Shown here: one piece after another, positions 6,619 to 12,201 of the stretch
Position numbering within the stretch: the stretch's first letter is position 1
How the letters are laid out: every line of letters starts with the position of its first letter
From: Clostridia bacterium
Lineage (GTDB): Bacteria; Bacillota; Clostridia; CAKSNL01; HGM11501
Assembly: GCA_030535815.1 (NCBI GenBank)
Contig: JAUNRD010000029.1
Coordinates: 1 to 12,201, forward strand
Direction of reading: 5' to 3'
DNA: 12,201 bases
Program-made: the position numbers and the translations under genes
Notes under the pieces: model-generated
Told to the model about the DNA's origin: nothing
What the model saw: only the letters and a program-made list of their open reading frames with translations
The model's database searches: none

Positions 6619-9600
6619 TTATTGATTTTCGAAGTCGATGTTTTCTTCAATTCCTGCTGAAGTTGCGGAAACAGGAGCATTGCTGATATAGTTTATATCA
6701 GTGTAGATGACCTGTCTTTCTCCGTCAGAATCAAGGTATACAAGATATCCTCTTGCGGTCAAGCCTGTTTCGGTATAGCTTGCTGACAGCTTGAACATCT
6801 GATTTTCTGAAACAGAGGTTCTCTTTATTTCTTTGTCTGAAACCTTTTTGCCTTCATTTTCAAGTACAAGGGTTTCTGAATCTGTTTCAGCTTTTACATA
6901 AAGAATACCTGCTTCTGAGAAGGTGCAGCCTTCGGGAAGATAGCTTGTTCCCGTGAGGGAAACCATATTATAACTTCCGTTTAGCCAGTTTGTTATATCA
7001 AGTAATGTTACAAAGGGAACATCATCAGATGAAGTGCCGAAGGTTGCATCTAAGGTCATATCTCCGAAAACATAGAAGGTAAATTCGGGATTTAAGCTTG
7101 CAAGTCTTCCGTTTATGAGCCAGCCTGTGAACACCTTGCCCGAATCGGGAGCATTTGCAATAACTGTGCAAGAAGAGTTATAGCCTAAAGCAATTTCGGT
7201 GTTTCCTTTTTTGTCGGCACCGCCCGAAATCTTTATTTCATATGTATCGGGATTTTTTGTATAGCTGCCTTTATAATCGGTGTTTGCATTTACAACTGCG
7301 GGCTGGGGAATAAATCCGTTCCAGGAATAGCCGGATACATACATCTTTTCGGGGGAGGGAGCAACTGTTGAAACATCGGTGCCCTTTGCGAGATAACTGT
7401 AATATATGTACTGGTTATTCTTGCTTATAAAGCTTACGAAAACATCGTCAGAAGCCTCGTCGGCAAAAAGAGCAAGTAACTTTCTGTTGGTATATGCTGT
7501 AAAGGTGCATTCTTCATCAGTTGTGATGATTTTGCCTGTACTTGCATTGATCCAGGCCTTGAATTCCGAGCCTTCTTCGGGAACTGCTTTGAGAGTGATT
7601 TCTTCACCCTGGACGAAGGATTCCGAACCACCTACGGGATTGCTGTCATAGTAAATTGAACCGCCTGTTGCAGGAGTGAAAGAAATGGTAATGTTTTCAG
7701 CGACAGGTTCAGGTTCGCCGTGCTGGGGGTAGCCGTAATCATTGTTCCAGTAAGATACAAGTTCTGCATTGCAACCCAGTTTTGTCGCAACAGTATTGCG
7801 GTTTGCATTTAATGTTGCTGCAAGGGTGGTTTTTGCAGTTGTTTCAGTTACTGCGGTAGCCACATCCAATGCGAAGGTGCCTGTGCCTTCCAAATAATAG
7901 CACTGCCAGAATTCGCAGGTAGCATTACTTGTGGTTATTCCGACCGGAACGCTTGATTTACCGCCGCGTAAAGAGCCGAAGAAAGCACAGTTTCCGACAA
8001 GACCTCTGCTGTAAGTTGTGATACCGCCGGCATATGTTGCTCTGACATGTGCAGTTGAGTAACAGTTTGCTATTTTACCGGCAGAGCCTATATAATATAC
8101 AAGTCCTGCCGCATAACCTTCACTCTTATTAGATGTGACAGTACCTTCTGTACTTAAGTTTATAATAACACCTGAAAGATTCGGGAAAACAGAAACATCT
8201 GCATCAGATGTTATATTAACCTTAATTTTCTTTCCGTTACCATTGTATATTCCGGCAAATTCAGCTGTAGAACCTGCACCCAGATAGCCGGAAACTTCTG
8301 ACATATCAATGTCTTCTGTCTGAAGGAAGTATTTTCCACTGAACGTGCTTCCTGAAATAAGGCTGTCGGTAAATTGTTTGAAATCTGCCGCTGTTTCTAT
8401 GAGATAAGGCTTTTCAAGTGAACCGTCAGGCTTTTCGCTTTCCCCGGGTTCTTCACCGCCACCGGGTTCTTCTCCTTCATCGGCAGATATGGTTATGGTG
8501 ATAACATCAACCTTACCGCCGTCCTGATTGGACTTTGCCATTACTGTAAAGGATGTTGCTTTTTCTTCAGAGGATACAGTAAGGTAACCGTCAGAGGTGA
8601 TTGTTGTATCCTCTGAAACATCACCCTCAATTGACCAGGTAACTTCCTGAGAAGGATTATACTTACCTGTTACTTCGGCTGAAAGCTGGATGCCTTCACC
8701 TTTCTTTACAACTGCTTCACTTGGAGTAATGGTTACGCTTTCTACAACAGGGTTAGGAGCACCGTGTATGGGGTATCCGTAATCGTTGTTCCAGTAAGAT
8801 ATGAGGCTTGAACTGCTGAAACCAAGCTTTGTTGCAGCATCCTTGCGGTTAGCGTTTAATGTTTCCGCCAACTGGGTTTTTGCAAAAGTTTCACCTGCCG
8901 CAGTAGCTGTATCCAATGAATAATTGCCCACACCGTCTAAATAATAGCACTCCCAGAATTCTGCTGATGAGCCTTCCTTTGGCATACCGACAGGAACAGC
9001 TCTCTTTTTACTGCTCTCCAATGTTCCGCAGAAAGAACAGTTTCCGACTAATCCTTCGTTGTAGGTTGTGATACCACCGGTATATGCCGCTTTGACTTTT
9101 GCGTTAGAGTAACAGTTAACTATTTTTCCGCCGGGGCCTACATAATATGCTACACCTGCAGCAAAAGCACCGCTTCCGCTGGATGTAACTGAGCCTTCTG
9201 TACCCACATTCATAAGAGTACCTGTCACCACAGGGAAAACGGAAACATCAGAATCAGCTGTTATGGCAACTGTTAATCTCTTTCCGTATCCGTCGTATGT
9301 GCCTGCAAAATTGAAGCTTTTGCCAATACCTTTATATTCGGAATAGGTTGTTAAATCAATGTCCTTGGTCTGACGGATGTATTTGCCGCTGTAAGTAGTT
9401 CCTGCAATCATATTGGCGGTAAATTCCATAAAGTCATATGCATCGTCAAGAATATAAGGATCAGAAGCTGTACCCGTACCTGTTATACCGTCACGGGGAG
9501 GAGCTTCGGTAACATAATTCCAGTCTTCTTCCTCTACTGCTTCTGCAGGGACATAGAAGCGGTTATTGAGATACATAGAGGTTTTTCCGTTTAAGGAAAT

Positions 9601-10950
9601 TGTCTCACCATCTTTATAGTATTCGTCCTGATTAGCGTAGATATATTTGCTTCCGTCTCCGTTATTAAAGGTGAATTTTCTCTCAAGCACGTTATATTGA
9701 CCTATTGTGGATACGTCACAGAAAAGTTCTTCGGACAAAGCTTCAAGGTCAACGCCCATTAAATCGGCACACCAGGGAGCAATGTCTGTGTTATCAATAA
9801 CATAGTTTTCTCTGGTTTCAGCTGTGTCACCTAATGTTTCGTTTAAGCCGTCAATTAAAGCTACGCCTTCGGGAGCATAAACCCATACACCAACATTCTG
9901 TGCTGTGTGGCTGTATGATTCCCAGGTAATGCTTGTGGGATTTTCACCTGCCATTACCGCTGCAACAGCAGCTGCGGCAACTTCGGGATCTTCGGGAATA
10001 ATCATTCCGCCGGTATCGTGGTCGGGAGCACAAATTACAACTGTATCTGTACGGCCTTTTGCAAAGTCTACTGCAACACGGAATGCCGCATCAAAAGCAA
10101 GATATTCGCTTGTTGTTGTGTTGGCACTGTTAGCATGTCCGCCTGTATCAACCTTACCGCCTTCAACCATAAGGAAGAAGCCGTCAGAATCTCCTGAAAG
10201 AGCAGTGATCGCTCCTGCTGTCATTTCTGCTAAAGTCGGTTCACCTTCTTCTGTATATACGTCATAGGGAATACCTTTGGAATCTACATTTCCCCAGATT
10301 TTGTCGCCGGGCTTGACATTTAACAAATCCTCTTTGGTTTCAACAACAGTATAACCTGCGTCTATGGCGTTTTGAATGGTAGCATACTGAGATACGTTGC
10401 CGTAACCTACGCCGAGAACAACCTCAAGACCTTTGTTTTCTATCTGCTGATAGATGTTTAAGAGGTCATTTCTGTCTTCTGCGTGTGCTGTAAAAGCGGC
10501 AGGTGTTGCGTGCGCCCAATGATAGGTGGAAATAATACCTGTTGCCTTATCTGCCGATTCAGCCGCTTCAACAAGATTGGCTACGGGAATCATGTCTCTG
10601 TCGATACCGACATAACCGTTAACGGTTTTAACACCTGTTGCCATAGCGGTTCCTGCTGCTGCAGAGTCTGTGACAGCGCCTGTTATACAAGCGGTTGTCA
10701 TACTTCCTGCAAGGTAGGAACGCATAGTCATGGGATCGGTGGTGGTGGGAGTTTTAGTGGGAAACTTCGTTACATCAAAACCACCTGCGATTTTAACCAT
10801 GTTGGCAAAATCGTAAGGACCATAGCCGCCTCCGTCAGGGATTAAGTAAATGATGTTTTTAATCTGTCCTTCGGTTGCATAGGTTGTTACAAAAACTGTC
10901 GATGCAAGCATCATAAGGACAAGCATCAATGAAACAATGCGTTTCTTCAT
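6619..10950 (-). CDS. Secreted alkaline phosphatase fused to GLUG-like, Ig-like and InlB-type repeats
   Basis: A 1443-residue exported phosphomonoesterase-like protein. Residues 1-25 form a signal peptide (MKKR, hydrophobic core, cut near VTTYA/T). Residues about 27-405 are an alkaline phosphatase domain with all key residues: D39 (IPDGGG), D95 and nucleophile S96 (VTDSAAAGT), H147/T149 (HATPAAF), E263, D268 and H272 (VEGGKVDTGGH), D310/H311 (PDHDTGG) and H348 (SHTA), in the E. coli PhoA order and spacing. Residues 426-472 resemble half of a copper-amine-oxidase-N-like domain. Then come a GLUG-like module (489-729), a Big2/Ig-like domain (735-822), an E/P/G linker (825-844), a second GLUG-like module (842-1077), three InlB-like repeats (1086-1305) and an unrecognised end domain. 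No LPXTG or transmembrane anchor is seen. ATG 10950 has AAGGAGG nine bases upstream. Catalytic function is likely; the tail is probably for cell-wall or matrix contact. Confidence 0.9.
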   Translation of the reverse strand: MKKRIVSLMLVLMMLASTVFVTTYATEGQIKNIIYLIPDGGGYGPYDFANMVKIAGGFDVTKFPTKTPTTTDPMTMRSYLAGSMTTACITGAVTDSAAAGTAMATGVKTVNGYVGIDRDMIPVANLVEAAESADKATGIISTYHWAHATPAAFTAHAEDRNDLLNIYQQIENKGLEVVLGVGYGNVSQYATIQNAIDAGYTVVETKEDLLNVKPGDKIWGNVDSKGIPYDVYTEEGEPTLAEMTAGAITALSGDSDGFFLMVEGGKVDTGGHANSANTTTSEYLAFDAAFRVAVDFAKGRTDTVVICAPDHDTGGMIIPEDPEVAAAAVAAVMAGENPTSITWESYSHTAQNVGVWVYAPEGVALIDGLNETLGDTAETRENYVIDNTDIAPWCADLMGVDLEALSEELFCDVSTIGQYNVLERKFTFNNGDGSKYIYANQDEYYKDGETISLNGKTSMYLNNRFYVPAEAVEEEDWNYVTEAPPRDGITGTGTASDPYILDDAYDFMEFTANMIAGTTYSGKYIRQTKDIDLTTYSEYKGIGKSFNFAGTYDGYGKRLTVAITADSDVSVFPVVTGTLMNVGTEGSVTSSGSGAFAAGVAYYVGPGGKIVNCYSNAKVKAAYTGGITTYNEGLVGNCSFCGTLESSKKRAVPVGMPKEGSSAEFWECYYLDGVGNYSLDTATAAGETFAKTQLAETLNANRKDAATKLGFSSSSLISYWNNDYGYPIHGAPNPVVESVTITPSEAVVKKGEGIQLSAEVTGKYNPSQEVTWSIEGDVSEDTTITSDGYLTVSSEEKATSFTVMAKSNQDGGKVDVITITISADEGEEPGGGEEPGESEKPDGSLEKPYLIETAADFKQFTDSLISGSTFSGKYFLQTEDIDMSEVSGYLGAGSTAEFAGIYNGNGKKIKVNITSDADVSVFPNLSGVIINLSTEGTVTSNKSEGYAAGLVYYIGSAGKIANCYSTAHVRATYAGGITTYSRGLVGNCAFFGSLRGGKSSVPVGITTSNATCEFWQCYYLEGTGTFALDVATAVTETTAKTTLAATLNANRNTVATKLGCNAELVSYWNNDYGYPQHGEPEPVAENITISFTPATGGSIYYDSNPVGGSESFVQGEEITLKAVPEEGSEFKAWINASTGKIITTDEECTFTAYTNRKLLALFADEASDDVFVSFISKNNQYIYYSYLAKGTDVSTVAPSPEKMYVSGYSWNGFIPQPAVVNANTDYKGSYTKNPDTYEIKISGGADKKGNTEIALGYNSSCTVIANAPDSGKVFTGWLINGRLASLNPEFTFYVFGDMTLDATFGTSSDDVPFVTLLDITNWLNGSYNMVSLTGTSYLPEGCTFSEAGILYVKAETDSETLVLENEGKKVSDKEIKRTSVSENQMFKLSASYTETGLTARGYLVYLDSDGERQVIYTDINYISNAPVSATSAGIEENIDFENQ
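7036..7695 (-). repeat. Three InlB/divergent B-repeat-like units in the phosphatase fusion
   Basis: Residues about 1086-1164, 1170-1232 and 1237-1305 each show the pattern of a small beta unit: an opening strand, G-E/N-x-x-x-L/V-x-A-x-P near the middle, F-x-x-W-x, and a closing ladder such as LLALFAD, YKGSYTK or LDATFG. This is typical of InlB B-repeat and divergent B-repeat (Flg_new-like) domains on Gram-positive surface proteins. The units are diverged from each other and not tandem DNA copies. Confidence 0.6.
7720..8427 (-). repeat. GLUG-like module, copy 2 (in phosphatase fusion)
   Basis: Encodes residues about 842-1077. It runs from a G-S-L-E-K-P-Y-L-I-E-T entry, through SGKYFLQTEDIDMS and FAGIYNGNGKKIKV, to GKIANCYSTAHV, GGITTYSRGLVGNCAFFGSL, and a closing SYWNNDYGYPQHG. 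The N-C-Y-S and G-L-V-G-N-C strings match the GLUG motif style found in secreted beta-helical proteins. It aligns along its whole length with the modules at 8764-9486 and 11763-12201. Confidence 0.75.
8485..8748 (-). repeat. Bacterial Ig-like (Big2-type) domain, copy 1
   Basis: Encodes residues about 735-822: VESVTITPSEAVVKKGEGI, then VTGKYNPSQEVTWSIEG, TSDGYLTVSS and a closing DVITITIS strand, a standard Big2-type beta-sandwich pattern. The DNA and protein closely resemble 11475-11735 in the adjacent gene, including identical GKYNPSQ and QDGGKV strings. Confidence 0.75.
8764..9486 (-). repeat. GLUG-like module, copy 1 (in phosphatase fusion)
   Basis: Encodes residues about 489-729. It has the same order of motifs as the other copies: D-P-Y-I-L entry, SGKYIRQTKDIDLT, FAGTYDGYGKRLTV, LMNVGTEGSV, GKIVNCYSNAKV, GGITTYNEGLVGNCSFCGTL, ECYYLDG, AETLNANRK and SYWNNDYGYPIHG. 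By eye it is closer to the copy in the neighbouring gene than to copy 2 in its own protein at several positions (LMNVG, FCG, TQLAE). Confidence 0.75.
10876..10950 (-). other. Signal peptide of the phosphatase fusion
   Basis: The first 25 residues have a Lys-Lys-Arg n-region, a run of Leu/Met/Val and a small-residue end (T-T-Y-A before T-E-G), matching a Sec type I signal peptide. There is no lipobox cysteine. This supports export of the phosphatase and the start at 10950 rather than further upstream. Confidence 0.85.
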
Positions 10951-10981
10951 TTTTTTATTCCTCCTTATTGAATATAAAGTT

Positions 10982-11010
10982 ATTATATCATAAAGGTATA
11001 AAGTATGCAA
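10982..11010 (-). promoter_or_regulatory. Promoter of the phosphatase fusion gene
   Basis: On the minus strand TTGCAT (11005-11010), a 17-base spacer and TATAAT (10982-10987), followed by AAGGAGG at 10960-10966 and the ATG at 10950. It lies within an apparent in-frame upstream extension to 11043, showing that the extension is untranslated. No clear Pho-box repeats were identified, so phosphate control is not visible. Confidence 0.8.
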
Positions 11011-11041
11011 TAATTTTTTACTATTAATTTTCGTTTCTGGC

Positions 11042-11080
11042 AAAAAAGATACGAAAGCCGAAAGCAGCTTCCGTATCTTT
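11042..11080 (-). terminator. Terminator of the upstream repeat-protein gene
   Basis: AAAGATACG (11045-11053) pairs with CGTATCTTT (11072-11080), and the stem is extended after one mismatch by AAGC/GCTT with a short loop. Read on the minus strand it ends in a T6 run at 11042-11047. It lies a few bases past the stop at 11085-11087 and separates the two tandem genes, so they are probably separate transcripts. Confidence 0.85.
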
Positions 11081-11084
11081 AATA

Positions 11085-12201
11085 TTATTTTGTAATGGTA
11101 ACTTCCTTGGTTTCGGCGTTCCAGGAAACTTTAGCACCTAATGCTTCTGCGATAAAACGCACGGGAGTGTAGGTTCTGCCTTCAATTATTGTGGCAGGAG
11201 AATCTAATTTCACTTCTTCTCCGTTGAGTAAGGCGGTGTCTTTATCAATTGTAAGGACGAGTTTTAAGCCTTCCTTTTCAATTATAACCTCTCGTTTTTC
11301 ACCATCCCAGGAAACCGTTCCGCCCAGAGCTTCTGTTACAAAGCGGGCAGGAAGCATTGTTCTTCCGTTTATAATCAAAGGAGCAACGTCATTTTCCTTG
11401 ATTTCACCGAATACGGAAGCTTCCTTTTTGTTGATGGTTAAGATAATGTCGTTATTCTCTGCTTTTTCGCCTTCTGCAACGGTTATTGTTATGGTAGCAA
11501 CCTTGCCGCCGTCCTGATGGGCCTTTGCCATAACCAGGAAGGTTTTTGCAGTTTCGTCTGCAGCAACTGTAAGATGGCCGTCAGCTCCTATAAAGGTGTC
11601 TTCCTTAACAAAGCCCTCAACAGACCAGGTAACCTTCTGGGAAGGATTATACTTGCCTGTTACCTTTGCCGTAAGCTTAATTCCTTCGCCCCTGGCAACC
11701 GTTGCGCTTTCGGGGGTTATGGTTACTGATTCAACAGTGGGAGCAGGAGTATAAAGCTCTGCATAGCCGTTTTCGTTTGTCCAATATGATACGAGGCTTG
11801 TGCTGTAACCAAGTGCAGTTGCAGCACCCTTACGGTTAGAATTTAATCTTTCGGCAAGCTGAGTCTTTGCCTGAGTATCTGTTACTGCGGTAGCAACATT
11901 CAATGAAGTTGAGCCTGCGCCCTTTAAGTAATAGCACTCTAAAAATTCTGCCGCATCGCCTGCTTCCATTCCGATGGGAACACTTGCTTTAGCGGCTTTT
12001 AATGATCCGCAGAAGGAACAGTTTCCGATTAAGCCGTAGTTATATGTTGTAATACCGCCGGCATAAGTTGCTTCAACACGCGCATTTGAGTAGCAGTTTA
12101 TTATTTTACCGCCTGAGCCTACATAATATGCAAGGCCTGCGGCATAACCGCCGTTTTTGGTGGAGACGACAGTTCCTTCAACGCCTACGTTCATAAGAAC
12201 G
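11085..12201 (-). CDS. Surface repeat protein, C-terminal part (start lies beyond the window)
   Basis: The frame stays open to the right edge (codons for V-L precede the Met at 12194), and homology with the LMNVG string in the neighbouring gene shows that this Met is internal; at least 371 residues are present. Order: the second half of a GLUG-like module (GKIINCYSNARV, GGITTYNYGLIGNCSFCGSL), a Big2-type Ig-like domain (from VESVTITPESATV to a closing TITITVAEG strand), then a copper-amine-oxidase-N-like domain in the last 120 residues, with two matching halves (LIINGRTMLPARFVTEALGG and TIIEGRTYTPVRFIAEALGA, each followed by V-S-W-x and V-x-I-x-K). Such a domain usually ends secreted clostridial and Paenibacillus proteins and is thought to act in wall attachment or scaffolding, not oxidase activity. 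What the missing N-terminal part does is unknown; by analogy with the downstream gene it may carry an enzyme domain. Confidence 0.85.
   Translation of the reverse strand, partial: VLMNVGVEGTVVSTKNGGYAAGLAYYVGSGGKIINCYSNARVEATYAGGITTYNYGLIGNCSFCGSLKAAKASVPIGMEAGDAAEFLECYYLKGAGSTSLNVATAVTDTQAKTQLAERLNSNRKGAATALGYSTSLVSYWTNENGYAELYTPAPTVESVTITPESATVARGEGIKLTAKVTGKYNPSQKVTWSVEGFVKEDTFIGADGHLTVAADETAKTFLVMAKAHQDGGKVATITITVAEGEKAENNDIILTINKKEASVFGEIKENDVAPLIINGRTMLPARFVTEALGGTVSWDGEKREVIIEKEGLKLVLTIDKDTALLNGEEVKLDSPATIIEGRTYTPVRFIAEALGAKVSWNAETKEVTITK
11475..11735 (-). repeat. Bacterial Ig-like (Big2-type) domain, copy 2
   Basis: The counterpart of 8485-8748 in the neighbouring gene, with the same VESVTITP opening, VTGKYNPSQKVTWSVEG core and QDGGKV end. 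The similarity is also visible in DNA, for example the shared string GCCGCCGTCCTGAT-type block near 11506 and its equivalent near 8516. Confidence 0.75.
11763..12201 (-). repeat. GLUG-like module, copy 3 (partial, runs off the window)
   Basis: The C-terminal two thirds of the module seen twice in the phosphatase fusion: MNVGVEGTVV, GYAAGLAYYVGSGGK, NCYSNARVEATYAGGITTY, GLIGNCSFCGSL, ECYYLKG, AERLNSNRKGAAT and SYWTNENGYA. The first third lies beyond position 12201. Confidence 0.75.

Noticed and set aside
10483..10845. Cysteine-rich 120-codon plus-strand reading frame resembling a metallothionein
   Set aside because: It lies antisense to the alkaline phosphatase core; the Cys codons are the complement of Ala (GCA) codons in the A/T/G-rich active-site region. 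It has no ribosome binding site of its own, and the opposite strand has all catalytic residues.
10967..11010. Possible Pho box from repeated TTTATA/TTTATG strings upstream of the phosphatase gene
   Set aside because: The spacings are irregular and the strings are expected in AT-rich promoter DNA; they do not fit a clear TT(A/T/C)ACA direct repeat.
10951..11043. 31-residue N-terminal extension of the phosphatase fusion
   Set aside because: The region contains the promoter and AAGGAGG site, and the Met at 10950 begins a perfect signal peptide; the extension would bury that signal.
12192..12194. ATG as the start of the right-hand gene
   Set aside because: The frame continues upstream to the window edge, and the Met aligns with an internal Met (LMNVG) of the homologous module, so it is internal.
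1..12201. tRNA, rRNA, CRISPR array, insertion sequence or phage genes
   Set aside because: None of their hallmarks (short regular direct repeats with spacers, terminal inverted repeats with transposase, cloverleaf arms) were seen.

Overview
The window looks like a chromosomal piece of a low-to-moderate GC Firmicute, most likely an uncultured or gut-type Clostridia. The reasons are strong AAGGAGG ribosome binding sites before nearly every gene, textbook TTGACA/TATAAT-type promoters, many A/T-flanked hairpin terminators, and secreted proteins carrying copper-amine-oxidase-N-like, Ig-like, GLUG-like and InlB-type repeats, which are common in Clostridia. No rRNA, tRNA, CRISPR array, transposase or phage gene was seen, so taxonomy is inferred only from style and protein families.

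Layout, left to right. (1) 1-1019, minus: the first 339 codons of a cytoplasmic alpha-helical glycosidase-like protein resembling GH127/DUF1680, cut by the left edge and driven by a perfect-consensus promoter. (2) 1178-2062, plus: dapA, 4-hydroxy-tetrahydrodipicolinate synthase, divergent from gene 1 with its own promoter. (3) 2087-2923, minus: an AraC-family regulator with an N-terminal cupin, convergent with dapA and sharing one symmetrical terminator hairpin with it. (4) 3046-4419, plus: a GH28-like parallel beta-helix hydrolase, divergent from the regulator; the 122-bp gap between them holds a candidate operator of helically phased TGCA repeats. (5) 4585-6522, plus: an unrecognised two-domain protein (beta-rich N-half, alpha-helical toroid-like C-half), probably a glycoside hydrolase, with its own promoter. 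(6) 6619-10950, minus: a 1443-residue secreted protein with a complete alkaline phosphatase domain fused to a long tail of repeat modules. (7) 11085-12201, minus: the C-terminal part of a second surface protein that shares GLUG-like and Ig-like modules with gene 6 and ends in a copper-amine-oxidase-N-like domain.

Functionally the left half (genes 1, 3, 4, 5) reads as a small locus for intracellular breakdown of plant cell-wall oligosaccharides (pectin/arabinan type is the best guess) under an AraC sensor; none of the three enzymes shows a signal peptide. dapA sits among them but has the residues of a true lysine/diaminopimelate enzyme. The right half is a pair of secreted modular proteins, separated from the sugar locus by a strong bidirectional terminator. 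The main points of interest are the phosphatase-adhesin-like fusion with modules duplicated into the neighbouring gene, the GH28-like protein lacking the canonical His-Gly active-site motif, and the unassigned 645-residue protein.
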